Assembly: GCA_029959195.1 (NCBI GenBank) | Contig: CP114123.1 | Location: forward strand, 620,001-684,000 | Origin: Dictyophora rubrovolvata | Lineage: Eukaryota; Basidiomycota; Agaricomycetes; Phallales; Phallaceae | Reading direction: 5' to 3' | Length of the DNA stretch: 64,000 nucleotides | In this document: positions 22,030 through 34,075 of the stretch, piece after piece | How the letters are laid out: each line of letters starts with the position of its first letter | Numbering within the stretch: position 1 is the first letter of the stretch | Position numbers and translations under genes: made by a program | The notes under the pieces: model-generated | What the model was told of the DNA's origin: nothing | The model's database searches: none | The model's input: the letters and a program-made list of their open reading frames with translations, nothing else

Positions 22030-25000
22030 ATACTACCTCAGTATCCTGAAATTAAACCAAAGAAACAAATGTGACTCCGGCTCCCAAGCGTCGCCATGAC
22101 TAAAAAAGAAAATAGGGGGCAACCCGCTCGAAGTTATCCCACGATCAACATTATAACTTAGCAGATGACTCGATCCCATATTTAAACAAAGGCCTTTCTT
22201 GCAGGACCAATCCCCTACGATGGTACCGGTATGCCATCGCCTCCCATAACATTCTAACTCAAGTTAAGTGAGCCCGAGACCCGTCCTTGAAGTCGCAGCA
22301 TGGTGTAGCGCTCCCAGACGCTCCCAGACAGGGGTAAATAGTACAGGGGCAGGTGTGAAAGTATGTATACAGGTCTAAACCTCGCTTTCTTCCGACCTAG
22401 CCGTAAGTAGTCTTATGTCTTTGCTGGAGGACATTGACAGGCAAGAAATATCCGGTCATATAATCTCACCATTGTCTCAATTGCACGTCGAACCCTGCGC
22501 GCAAGTGGGCGTGAGGGCCTCAAGTTAACTATACTGGTTGATGATCAGTTCTGTAGAAACTGAGTGCGGATCCGTGGCACTTGAGGCGTTGGTGCATTGC
22601 GAAATGCGTTCTCTTATAAGATGGATCAAAGTACCACATGGAGTGTTTCTACAGATGCGTTACGAGATTATTTCATTGACAACAATGCTTTAGATCCATC
22701 AGTCTGATGGTATATTCAAACTAAAACCACCCGAAAAGCTTGTGAGCAAGGCAACCACGTTGATATCAATGATCGGTGATTATGAACATGCGTGTTCCTC
22801 CGAAATATATTGCAAGATTCTACACATCTGCCGGACGTCATCTCCAAAGCCATAAATTCCAAGCTCTAGCAAATATATAGCCAAGCTTATGTGTAAGGAT
22901 ATCAAAACTGAATACTCATCTGTTGGGTTTGCTGCCTAATTCCGACGAAGCTCTCAATCCCACCATGGACACTGAAGATAATACGGCTGAGGAACACAAT
23001 CCTAAACTTTGCATTGACTGAGACTTCTACATTTTAGAATCGAGTATACAAACAAGGCCAATTAAGGTTGGCAACTGAAGACTGACATTCAGCAACCAGC
23101 ATTAATGTTTACTGAAAGACTGGAATCAATTTTCTCCCTGTCACTCATTTCAGGGGAAGACGGGTGGGTGAACTGTGGAGAGCAATCGAGAAACCTATTG
23201 AAAAAGAAGGGATACATAACCCGAATACTCACTGTATGAAATTGTGAGAGAACGAACCCGACGTGTGGAACCTTAAACTTCCCTTTATAAATTATATTCT
23301 GTTCCAATTCAAAGGGCACGATTATGACATCTGTCGAAGTGCCGCAGGAGAACCGACGTTCCTAGTTTGTTATCATGCTGAATTTCAAATAAGCGTCTCT
23401 TTGAAATATGAAATATGAATATCCTCGGAGGGATCCGTCTAAGATACTTTGAGCTCTTGGTTCCAAATGGAGACGCCTTCGTGCCGTGGAAAATAACATT
23501 GTCCGGGTCAGTAAAGTCGGCTTACTTTAATAAAATTTTATTCAAATCGGCTGATTTCCTTTCCTTTCTCATTATTAGTTCGTCGCTAGACCGAAAGAAG
23601 GCCTTGATTCGGAGCTCTTCCGTTTTGTCAGTGTTCAAGACTGACAAGCGGACTGTTGACTGTGGGGCAAACCGAACAATTTCTTGTTTGATGAATTTTT
23701 TGGATGTTTTGAGTATTTGAATACTATGTGTTTGTTCTAGTGAATGTAGTAACAGTAGTATAGCAGCGTGCCAGCGATCGTCGAGATGTCAAAAATTTTA
23801 AGCTCCGTCCAAAACGTTGACATGATCGCGATGAACATGAATTCGCAACGTTCGCAATGTACCTGGAAGATATGGGCGGCGACACGCCAAGCTGGTTTGC
23901 TGATTCTAGCCTAGTTTTTGAACAAAACAGAGATGGGTCCCTGTCGGTGTTGGTCCTGTCGAATACGACTTGCTGCCAGAAGTGAATGAAACGTATAAAA
24001 CTCTGTTGCAATTGTAACCTGACGCGCCTGACGCCACATCATGAATCATGATATGCAGGGACAGGATTATACCTTGGTTGGTATCAGGACCCTTGGCAGC
24101 TGACCCACCGTAGGCAGTGCTAAAAGCCTCTTTAGATCTAGAGGGAGCCAGAGATCTGCTACATCAAACCTAATAACAATGTGGATGGATGTCGCCGGTG
24201 TCAGCTGGAGTAAGCTCCACGTTTTATATCATTCATAAATTATTGACCAGTGTTAATATGTATACATATGATGAACAGGATTGATGACCACCCTGAGCTC
24301 AATTTCAACTTGAAGCGCTCTGAGCCAATTTACTAAGTGGGTACAACTTAGCTTTATATTCTATTCTTTTTGGTTAAGCATTAGTTTTTTTTGGCAATGT
24401 TCGACGCACATGTGTTACCACGAGTAGTGAATTGAGAAGTTTTGGAACGTACGGCCGCGGACTTGGCAGGGCGACCGGGCGACAACCCTTACCGTAGTAG
24501 GACATGTATGTGTGTACGTTACCTTTTCGTCGTGGTCTTCAAGCTTTAAGTATGTGATACTTAACAAAAAATTGTGAATCCTTAATTCTAACCATATGTG
24601 TAGTATGAACAACTTTTGTCACGAAGCTTTGTCGATTTTGCTTCCGCAACACGTTTGAGAATGCTAAAAAACGACGCCGTGTTGAGCCGTTCGGTAACAA
24701 AGACGTTTGGGATGATTCCACTTTGGACCCTGTATAGCCTCCTGCTATCATCCCGTGAAACGTTTGAGTTGAGGTGCATACCATGTGCAAAAACGTTCTT
24801 TTCCAATTTCTCCATGTCATCTTGCTTCGTGTGGGTGATTCAAAAGGTTTGCCATTCCGAGTCTCATTTACGATTTGCAACCTTTTCTTCGTACATAATG
24901 ATGAAGGTATCGGCTTCCCTGTCCCCGGTTAAGGCAGGACTGTGTCGGTTCGTATATCGGATGACCGGACGTCCTTTATTGTTGCTTCAGCCCCCTAAAG

Positions 25001-25412
25001 CTATGTCCGAGCTGTCTTTTAGATTGTTGAAATGAACAAAGGGACGCGTATATGAGCGAAATAATTCCGGCGGCTAAGCTCACAACGTCGGGTATGTACA
25101 TTGTTATTGAATTGGCACACTCCAAGCAGCGCTTGAATTCAATCTAATCAGAAAATTTGAAATAGCCCACCAGTTGAAATACTACTGACATACATACATA
25201 TGCATACGACACTCGATTTGGAATTTTGATATTCTTTTGTGGCCTTTAGGCTAGGCCTTACGTTACAGCGTCCGAATCATTGATTGAGTCACCTCGTTTT
25301 CAGCCTATAACCTTTTTGTGCCCAGTTAATAGGAGGAGCACGGCTAGGAAGGACCGAATCCCTGTCTATTTGACCGTGGCTGTGATATTAGGTTCCAGAG
25401 TTTGGTATACGT

Positions 25413-25418
25413 ATATAA
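25413..25418 (+). promoter_or_regulatory. TATA box of the manganese peroxidase gene
   Basis: TATAAA inside GTATATAAAGG lies about 122 bases before the ATG at 25540. The position is plausible for the peroxidase promoter, with a 5' leader of about 90 bases. Confidence 0.45.
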
Positions 25419-25539
25419 AGGTTCAGATCGACCTGATGCTATCCCTCAGCACTTTGTCGTGCTATCCCCTACACATAATTTACCGCCTAATTAGGCTCAA
25501 CCCAGCTCACTAGTAACGCACTTTCCTCATACAACAATC

Positions 25540-27032
25540 ATGTTATCAGTCTCCGGTCTTGTTGACCTTGTAGCAAAGGCTACTTTTTTCACGTCTACCT
25601 TCACTAGTGATGTCTTTACTAGTGATGGGCGTGTCAGATGCGCTGACGGAAATTTGGCTCCTCATGCTGCCTGTTGTCCTTTCTACGCTTTGCGAGACGA
25701 TCTCCAAGCCAACTTGTAATGTATCTCTTTGTTAGTAAAGGTTTTGTATTGACATTGGTTTTTGTTGATTAGGTTCGATAATCAATGTGGCGAAGACGTC
25801 CACGAGTCTCTCCGCTTGACTTTCCGTAAGTACCAGCTCTCTACTATTTAGACGTGAGATTGAACGTTTTCAGATGATGCGATCGGGTTCTCGTCCGCTC
25901 TTAAGCATGAAGGACACTTTCCGGGCGGGGGGGCAGACGGTTCAGTTTTGGTGTTCCCCGACATCGAACCAAACTTCCCCGCCAACCTTGGCATCAACGA
26001 CTCAGTCGACTCGCTCCTCCCTTTTTTAAACAAATACGAAGTCAGCGCCGGCGATCTCGTCCAATTTGCCGGTGCAGTCGGTATTACTAACTGCCCTGGT
26101 GCGCCGCGCCTCCAATTCTTAGCTGGTCGTCCCAATGCTACCGCGCCGAGTCCAATTGGCCTTGTCCCTGAACCCCAAGACTCCGTTGACAAGATCTTCC
26201 ATCGCTTCGCTGATGGAGGAGGATTTAAACCTCATGAAATCATTGCTCTTTTGGCTTCTCACAGTATTGCTCGCGCCGACCATGTTGAACCCACTTTGAA
26301 AGCTGTACCATTCGACACCACTCCCTTCACATTCGATACACAGTTTTTCCTTGAGGTCCTTTTGAAAGGAGTTGGATTCCCTGGAACTGGAGGCAACCCG
26401 GGTGGGTAAATTATTGGTTTCCTGAGGGCAGCAAATTGATTTATGTATAATACATGATAAATATAGGCGAGGTTCAGTCTCCCCTCCCAGTCGGGAATGG
26501 TGACGATGTTGGTGAATTGCGTTTGCAATCCGACTTTTCTCTTGCTCGCGGTAAGCTGAAGTTCTTCTACAAAATTATTGTTACATACGCTCATCACATC
26601 ACTCTTTTCTAGACCGTAGAACAGCATGCACCTGGCAAGGGTTCATCAACGAGCAAGAAAAGATGAGCAAAGCTTTCGCCGCCGCAATGGCCAAACTCGC
26701 CGTCAATGCTCAAGACGTCTCTAAATTGGTTGACTGTTCCGAAGTTATACCCAAAGCCACTCCACCCGTTTCCAAACCTGCTACGTACGTGTCTTTTTTT
26801 CTTGTTTAAAATCATTCTTTTTTGCTCACTATGTGTTGCAGTTACCCTGCTACCAAGAGTCGCGCCGATATTGAGAAAGCATGCTTCCTTCATCCGTTCC
26901 CAAAGTTGGCTACTGACCCCGGTCCCACCGAGACTGTAATCCCGTAAGTCCCGGTGACCCACGAATCCCTGTACGTTTGACTCAATCGATTACAGTCATT
27001 GCCCTAACGGCGAAGACGACTGCGATTCTTAA
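25540..27032 (+). CDS. Manganese peroxidase (class II, AA2)
   Basis: Seven exons fit in phase: 25540-25715, 25773-25825, 25874-26401, 26467-26550, 26613-26784, 26842-26943 and 26996-27032, about 383 residues. It is a heme peroxidase of the lignin-degrading class. The distal arginine and histidine are in LRLTFHDAIGFS (R73, H77), calcium-site residues are in GGGADGS, and the proximal histidine is H206 in ASHSIARAD. All three manganese-binding acids are present: E66 and E70 in GEDVHES, and D212. The surface catalytic tryptophan of lignin and versatile peroxidases is replaced (A201 in [10 protein letters not shown]). The enzyme should therefore oxidise Mn(II) to Mn(III). The N-terminus lacks a convincing signal peptide, which is odd for this secreted family; a missed upstream exon is possible. 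The C-terminal tail ([12 protein letters not shown]) has two extra cysteines. Confidence 0.93.
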
Positions 27033-27974
27033 GGACCTTTTTTGAACTTCATTTATTTATTTTCCTTCGCTAGAAACGAAGGGCTTTATTCCCCCCAAAT
27101 CCAAATTTTACCATTTGATCATATTAAACCCTGTTAGTATTCAGATCGATAGCAGAACACAGGGGCTTACGTTCGTTGAATAAACCCTAAATGTTATGTA
27201 ACAATGAATGATGTCGCGATGAAAAGCGAGTCTCGGAATGTGAATGTGATAGTCGTCAATCGAGGCGTTCCCGATGTGGATGCGCAATACGAGCCACGAA
27301 CAGAAAGCACTGGAAAAACTTTTCGTTCGCTACATAGAGACAAGTGTCAGATAGGCGAATAGCAAACGAAGATCAAACGTTCATACATTCCACGAGTAGT
27401 AATAAGTATGACGTAGTACGCCTGAAATGCGAAATATATGTATGTTGAAGTTTTTGCTAAACCAGATAGGAGTCCCATGCCTCGTTTCTAAGCACGTTTT
27501 GTACTTTCTTTACTTTCCATTGCCCCATGTTTTGACTATTTTTGGGAGATACATATGAAACCACACATGTATGCTCAGGCTTATTTCCTCAAAGCTTCAC
27601 AATGAAGGTTTTACAACTCTCAAGCTCAAATTTGATTTCAACAAACACTATTTACGTAACAAAGATCGATATACTTGCATGATGCAATGAGTATTATGGA
27701 AATATCGCGATTAGGTATTAAGAACATTGATTGGAGTAAACGTTCTAAGTTTATTCAATAACAGAAGGGCGTGCATTACTCAATTATGACCATGAAACGA
27801 AGAAGCATCGCCGATAGATTTGTACTGTTAAAAGAAATTGATCCCTATTTAAGCGGATTAGACGAGACGTGAATTCCATTATTTTTTTCTTGCAGTATAG
27901 ATGATTCCACCCCTCTTTCCATTCAAGGACAACTAACAAATATTTGCAAAGGATATCTTTTCTCTTGACGTCTA
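27033..27974. other. Intergenic stretch
   Basis: This is 3' flank of the peroxidase followed by the 3' flank of the decayed F-box gene. No coding region was recognised. Confidence 0.45.
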
Positions 27975-29514
27975 CTATGTAGCACACAAAGCATGACTGC
28001 GTTTATCGTATCTAATGGACTGTCCATTTCCACAATTAGATTGCAGAGACGGGGACAAGAAAAAGCGAAGGCAGTTATCGACCGGTAAGAGGTAAGACCA
28101 GGAGGTGCCCTCCGACGTCGACGTCGAGCGACCAGAATCGGTAGAAAAGTTATCTTCAGAATCGATAGGTATGAAGTCCAAATCGGGGTCTTGTATAGGT
28201 TCTTTTGTGTCAAAAGCTGCTACCCGTTCCGGATTCGGTACCAGTGCTGACAAACATACGGAAACTGAAGTTCATGCCTGATAGTTAGGCATTCCAGATT
28301 ATCTACTGAGCGGAGTATGGCTGAAATCATCGTGCAGTCCTTGTACAACAGAGGCATGCAAATATGATATATATATTTCAAGTGAGTGATAGTAGACGAT
28401 ACGATGATGGGCTGCAGCGAATCCCAGAGTTCCAGTAGTACCGATGGTTCTTCATAGGAATACTCGAGACAACTATCGTTAAATTGATAGAGCCGACGCC
28501 GTTTTGTTTTAGAAGAGTTTAATTAGATATATGGGTCCCTCATAGGTTAGTGTAATATTGAGGGACGTGAAATGTGCCTGGACACAAGCCGATCTAAGGA
28601 TACGACTCTTGGAGCTCAGACAGAAAATGTGCGCCAATATCCCATTTGGAGGTTAAGGGGAATTTTACGTATTCCAAAATCAGCTCCACTAGGTTGGTCG
28701 TGAGATGTGTAACGACTACGAGCCTTTGAAGACACAGCAGATCAACCATACGCCAAGAAGTCTCGAAGGGTACCTCTTTGTAACCCAAATCAGCGAAAAG
28801 CAATCTGAGGCGGGGCGGTAATTCAAGAAAATTGAGAAAATGTCGAAAATTAGGTCAGAGGGTTCGGGGAAGGAGGTGCACAGCTCGGGTAGATCATGGA
28901 ATAGAGGACAATTTAATTCCAGAAAGGCGAGATGTATGTTCTTGAGATTCGGCGCATCTCCCGAAAATAGCGTGTTCAGAAATATTTCGTCGATGGGAAG
29001 ATTGGAATGCAGAAAACAGAACGTCCGTAGTTGAGGCGCGGGTCGTTGAATGAACGACAAGACTTGTCGAACTGATGTTTGTAGTAAATGATAGGAAGTA
29101 TCGCGAAAATCTTTATCAATCCGGAGGTGTAATACTTTAAACCGATGGATTTCTTGGAAAATAGTGGAAAGCACATTTGATATGTCGTCGTAGGCCTTCA
29201 GCTCGTGGTAACCTCTAAACTTTAGTTTGACGTATACGTTCAATAAAGAAGAGCCAGATCGCCGAAGTAACTCCATTATCCTATCGTGTTTCATCTCCGG
29301 GATTACAAGACATGTCCAAATTGTAGAATCAGACAGAAGGGTACGTCTCCACGAGCGAGCGACAAACGTGGGATGCGACTACGGGGGGTGATATTGCATG
29401 AAGGTCTAATTGGGGTTCATTGTAATCCTCCGACTTCGGTATATATACGTAGGTGTAGAACATTATTTCTTTGAGAATTTCGCAAGGAAAGTGACTAAGC
29501 ACAGAACTAAGCAC
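27975..29514 (-). pseudogene. F-box/LRR-type protein, frame-broken
   Basis: On the minus strand an F-box-like N-terminus (LSHFPCEILKEIMFYTYVYI) continues to ASHVCRSL. It then resumes in another frame as RRTLLSDSTIWTCLVIPEM and runs into leucine-rich repeats (MELLRRSGSSLLNVYVKLKF, CPLFHDLPELC). Later parts are LPPRLRLLFADLGYKEVPFE (28800 region), SLQPIIVSSTITHLKYIYH (28400 region) and ALVPNPERVAAFD (28245 region). The first break coincides with a 4-base tandem duplication in GAGCGAGCG at 29353-29361. Further frame changes lie near 28815 and near 28255. The first exon lacks an upstream ATG in frame. Intact relatives are substrate adaptors of SCF ubiquitin ligases. This copy is probably a pseudogene. 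Confidence 0.7.
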
Positions 29515-30534
29515 AGACGGGGGCGGAGCGAAGGTTTTCGTTGAGAGCTTCGGGCCGCGAAACAGGGCTGTTCTTACAGTTGCTTACCAAACGTCACTGA
29601 ATGTCACACCACTTGACTGGAGAAATTCCGACGTCGAACATTGCCATATGTTGGTGTACATGTCATGGGTATTTGGATTCTCAATCTGGTTTCGGAAACC
29701 GCTACGGCTGGATGTGCCCCATACTTGGATTCCAACGAAATGGCGATGGAGACGATTGTGAAAACTTTTTCTGCACAGAAACGTTGTTATTATCTCAACT
29801 CCACGGGGATGATTGAATTGGTATGGCCGATTATTAACTTGCAAGGAACTTGAGCTAAATTGCTGATGGCGAAAGAGTTTGAATGACCAATAGTGGATAA
29901 TCCAAATAATAAGTTGCGTAGTAGTAGACAGGTGTAGAGGAGCATGTGGATATCACTGTTGAACCAAACGGAAGCCAATTATAACCAGTCAATCAGTCGA
30001 GTGAAATTCTGAGAGAAGCTCGCTAATTCCCAAAAGCATGAGCCATTGATGGGATTTATATAAATATATATTATGCCTACACGCACTCTTTTCGTCACAT
30101 CTCCGACCAGGGCGTGCTTTGATTGTATCTTCTGAGAGCTGCGCTTCGTCATATATAAAAATGAATAGTCCAGACATAGGCTCTGTACTCCACTTTGGGG
30201 AATACTAGCTCATGTATATATCTAAACTTGGCGATCATCCAATTGAATGAATGTACTTTTGCTGTACAAACCTGACGTTGTCAATGTCATTGACTTCCTC
30301 GTTGTCTGCTCTTCATTTAAGCCTTCCCTTCTTTGTATAGTGCCTAATTTTGGTTGATTGTCACTATTTGTTGTCCTCACATCGGAAGTCGAATATCTAA
30401 AAAAAGGCTCGTGTCGCGTGACTTCCGGTTCTTGCCACCTGTCGGGCGTCTAAATGCCAGTACAAAAAAAGCCAGCGCCTAACGCTGTGACATTCCCTAT
30501 CGTTTTTTTCTTCCTCGTTTTTCCCTCCCAAGCA
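29515..30534. other. Intergenic stretch
   Basis: Short frames on both strands at 29584-30177 overlap each other and show no family features. The last 100 bases are the promoter and leader of the GPI-protein gene. Confidence 0.45.
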
Positions 30535-31991
30535 ATGCCCTCCTCAAAACTTTTCATCGCTGGCCTCGTCGCCGCCATCCACTCGTTTACTTTCGTTTCT
30601 GCTGCTGAAGACCCTTTAATCACTCCTGCACCCTCACCACCCGACCACGACCTTGCTCGTCGTCAGGTCGCTGGTGGTCCGGGCACTCCCATCCTTTCAA
30701 CACTTCACTACCCATTCACGGACCTCCCCGAACAAGTCTACCCCTTCCAAGTTCTCCGTGGTCCTCAGTTCGGTTTCAATATCTGCAATGACACCACGCT
30801 CGGTCCTACTTCAAACTGTCAAACCCTCATTTTCAACGGTCCTGTAAGTTTTTCTCTCTTTCGGCTATCATTATTCTCACGCTTATCACGCTTCGTGTTT
30901 GTGCTTTGTTCTGTGATATAGGATGACTTTTGTCTTTGGGGATCTCCAACTGCGAACGGTCAGATTGGCGACGTCGAAGCCAAGGTCGTTGCCTACTGCA
31001 CAAAAAACACCCATGGCACACGTGTTATCCCCGATGGCGCTATCACAGGTCTCCAGGCATGCATACACAAACCTTGCTTTTTCCAAAATTCTCGGCGCTG
31101 ATTCCTTATGTAGTGGATTAATACTGAAGCTTACATCCAAGTCACGGGATTCATAAACAACTCAGCTATCGGTCTCGATCCTACCGACCAAGGAGGTGAA
31201 CTCGACCCCCATGGCGCCGATCTTCAAGGAAACCCTCTCGGCGGTGTCGTCTTCTCGAACGGAACCGCTGACGCGACTAATCATACCGAAACTCAAGTCT
31301 TCAACTGGAACACGTATGTGCTCATGCCGCTGTTCGGCGCTTTCTTAAATATATCTCGTCTAGATTCGTGGGTGGAGGTCAGTTCTGCTTCAAAGCATGC
31401 TTCAACTCGATCACTTCCCCCGACTACTGTGAGAACCGCTACGATCTCGTGGGATGCAGTTACAACATGCCATCGAACGCTAAAGATGGCGACTTCACAG
31501 AATGTGACGGTGACCTCCAAGACGTCGTCGGTACTTACACATCCGACGGACAAAGTACGTTGAAACGTTGTCCGTGTTTCCAGTTGCGTGACTCATCACT
31601 CTAACTTCTAGCCTTGACATGGTCAATGCCCGAATCTCTCACTGCTCCACCACCCTACACACCTCGCATACCCGCCTCATCTAACTGCAAAACCTTCCAA
31701 TCTACCGATCTATTCCCCGTAATTGCCACATCCTCTTCAGGGGTAAGTTCCTCCCCTTTACTCACTCGGTCCTCATCCTCATCACCATCGTCGTCACCAT
31801 CATCACCTTTTCAGTCCAACGCTGCCACAACAACTGGTGGTGCCACAGTAACCGGCTCTCCCGGCGCCACTGGCTCAAGATCCGGTTCCGCAGCTGGTGC
31901 TTCGAAGACCAACACAAGCGGTGCCATGAGCTTGTCCGCTTCGGTTGGGTTGATGGGTGTTATGGCTGGTATCGGTGCTGTTTTGCTTTAA
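30535..31991 (+). CDS. GPI-anchored glycoprotein, macrofage-activating-glycoprotein-like
   Basis: Six exons, 30535-30843, 30922-31056, 31114-31313, 31364-31554, 31612-31742 and 31815-31991, give about 380 residues. The N-terminus is a signal peptide (MPSSKLFIAGLVAAIHSFT). The body matches the agaricomycete family annotated as macrofage activating glycoprotein: YPFQVLRGPQFGFNICND, DDFCLWGSPTANGQIGD, AYCTKNTHGTRVIPDGA, AYIQVTGFINNSAIGLD, GGELDPHGADLQGNPLGG and FCFKACFNS. The C-terminus is Ser/Thr/Gly-rich and ends in a hydrophobic GPI signal (SASVGLMGVMAGIGAVLL). The intron 31057-31113 starts with GC instead of GT, and phase requires it. Cell-wall or cell-surface location is inferred; the biochemical function is unknown. 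Confidence 0.88.
31057..31113 (+). other. GC-AG intron
   Basis: The donor is CAG|GCATGC and the acceptor is TGTAG. With this 57-base intron the exons join as GLQ|WINTEAYIQ, which restores the family sequence. No GT donor nearby gives an open frame. Confidence 0.7.
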
Positions 31992-32372
31992 AGTGACGAT
32001 AATGGATTTTAGTACTATGAAAAATTGACCATATCCAAATACGGATACGGTAATTAGCACTTTATCCTCGGACACGATTCCACTCGATGGACCTTTTTTC
32101 TTTTTTATATCCCTTGCCTTTTGTTCCTTCGTACTTTCCGTCGCAAAAGTCCCTTTTTTTTGTTTACCTGTTTTTTGTTTAATTCCCTACGGTTTTGACG
32201 TACACGTTTTTACTTTTACTGCAAAAATATGAGTAAGGTCGGGTTCGGACGAATCGTTCAGTGTTCGGCTCGTCTGGATATAGCATTACCGAATAGAGAT
32301 GATATGATCATTTGACATAGGTTTCATTATATACTACTTTGAAGGAAAATATTATTTAATATGTTCGAGAGG
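31992..32372. other. Convergent intergenic stretch
   Basis: 3' flanks of two convergent genes, with T-rich runs around 32095-32175 that could belong to a 3' untranslated region. No gene was seen. Confidence 0.5.
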
Positions 32373-33372
32373 TCAACGTTTCTGCCTCTTTGTCACTTCA
32401 TCAATCGGTTCTGAAACCGTTAAAACCATTCCTTCCAAATAAACCCCACTGACAGGTTTAACTTTCGGAAAATGAACTCCATCCGCAAATTCACCACGTT
32501 CGAGGCTTTCGCCTCCGTCTTCTGAATCGTTGGCTGGTTTAACACTGATGATACTCGCTCTGCCTTTCGTAGTCAAATTATATGTGCGCCATTGGTTCGT
32601 CGAAATTTCGCTATAAGATTCTTGTAATCCTGGTAATGGAGGTTGAGTAGAAGTAAAATTCACGAATGGGATGTAGTCGGTGTTCAATGGAAAAGAAGGG
32701 ATGTAGCGGTATGGATTTAAAGTACATATAGCACTGAAGAATGGTGGGTTGGGTTTGGAACCGTCTATGTGGGGTTGTGAAACTTTGATGTGAACTCGTT
32801 TAGGCTCGGAGCGGTTTTTTTGTGGAGGGAGTTGAGTGAATGAAAATGTTGCGAGGTGTTTGGGGATGTTCCAGATGCGACGACCTTGATCAAATTTCAG
32901 AATTCGAAAAAAAACATAAAAAAGAAAAACTCTACCGTTATAGATCGAGGCTTCACTGGATACATAAATATTCGTTATCCGCAAATGGTTGTTACCCCCT
33001 GGTGTTTCAAACTGCCCCGGTACGTACGCTAATTCATCATACGGTCCTACAATATATACATACATACGATCAACCGACATCCGAATCTCAAATAAATGAC
33101 AAGCTCGTACCAACTGGAGAAGTATGATATCTTATAATAAGGACAAGCCCCGAACCCATTGTAACACCCCCCTTGAATTTTCCCGATTTCTCTTCATCTG
33201 CAAAGTCGCTTTGTGCCTCAAGTTGACCATATACACCCGGTGAGCGGTGGTTGACTCCTTTTGAATTCGAGGTTAGAATGAGATATGACTCGCCGGTTAA
33301 ATTCCAAGGAGGAGGGAAATAGGTTGGATGAGCGTGAGGATAAGAATCCGGGGAGTCAGCACTATCAGTCAT
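32373..33372 (-). CDS. Acetoacetate-decarboxylase-like protein
   Basis: Three exons, 33372-33111, 33046-32936 and 32884-32373, give about 294 residues. The start is the first ATG (MTDSADSPDSYP). Landmarks are PPPWNLTGESYLIL, MGSGLVLIIRYHTSPVGPYD, ELAYVPGQFETPGG, RITNIYVSSEASIYNGRRIW and NIPKHLATFSF. These match the fungal ADC-like fold family, in which the core forms a cone-shaped beta-barrel. The catalytic lysine context of bacterial acetoacetate decarboxylases is not evident, except possibly the Lys of NIPKHLA. Enzyme activity is therefore uncertain. The protein has no signal peptide and is probably cytosolic. Confidence 0.8.
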
Positions 33373-34075
33373 TGTGCTGGACTGGACGGACACAGACTAG
33401 TATTTTTTTTGCCTTCATCGTTTAAAAACTTTTACAATCGCATTCAGACCTTTTGATCTCCGAAACTATAAAGTTCAGTAGCTCCGCTTTTAGTCAAATT
33501 TAGTGAACGTCCTAATACATAGCCCGCACTGACAGGCACATGTACAAATTACAGCCGTTCCGGTCATATATGTAGGGCGGACTTTTTGGCTGGACCCGGG
33601 GCCAAAAAAGTCCGCCTTATAAGACCGCGGAACGGCTATAATTATCACATCATACATACATGCATGTCACACGTTAAAAATGTCGTTCATGCTAACGACT
33701 CGGATTCGTTGACGTCGGTTGCATTATGGATTTGTTCTTGTTCCAAGGCCGCCAATGAGCATCCGAGAGTCGAGACTGGAATTTCTGCTGACTCGGACAT
33801 GTAATATTTTTTTCAGCTTAGCACTGGATCCCATATTTGTTCGTGTTTCTCGATTTTTGCATGCACGTATGAACAAATTTTGGCCATGGTCGATTCATTG
33901 ACACCGGAAACTAAATAACATATGCACATCACAACCATGATCAGTTCTCGAGAGAAAATGCGCTGTACATTCATTAAATCAACAACCTGTCGTACCGCGA
34001 CGAGGGTATAAGGGGGGTAAATTGAAAATAAATACAAGTCTTTGGTGTCTTGTGCTGATATCTTGTCAAAAGAAT
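33373..34075. other. Intergenic stretch with hairpin element
   Basis: It contains a long inverted-repeat element at 33548-33643. A short block at 33716-33800 resembles 43255-43335, beside the AT-hook gene. From about 33880 it is the 3' flank of DUF6533 unit 2. No gene was seen. Confidence 0.5.
33548..33643. mobile_element. MITE-like hairpin element
   Basis: About 40-base arms face each other: ATTACAGCCGTTCCGG...GGCGGACTTTTTGGC on the left and its near-exact inverse on the right, with a core of about 14 bases (TGGACCCGGGG). The whole element is about 96 bases. Small size, long terminal inverted repeats and lack of coding capacity fit a foldback or MITE-type DNA element. The target duplication is unclear. 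Confidence 0.6.

Larger units (their letters stand above)
21960..25539. other. Long stretch: duplicated upstream block, then unrecognised DNA
   Basis: From 21960 to about 22950 the DNA is the upstream block shared with the other DUF6533 units (compare 47660-48930). Beyond that, 22960-25539 holds only short frames without family features. A minus-strand frame at 24588-24815 (MEKLEKNVFAHGMHLNS, 75 residues) looks protein-like and helical, but it has a closed frame upstream and no partner exons that I could find. The last 130 bases are the peroxidase promoter. Confidence 0.45.

Noticed and set aside
24616-25035. 139-residue plus-strand frame
   Set aside because: It begins at a non-ATG codon, overlaps a protein-like minus-strand frame, and shows no recognisable family.
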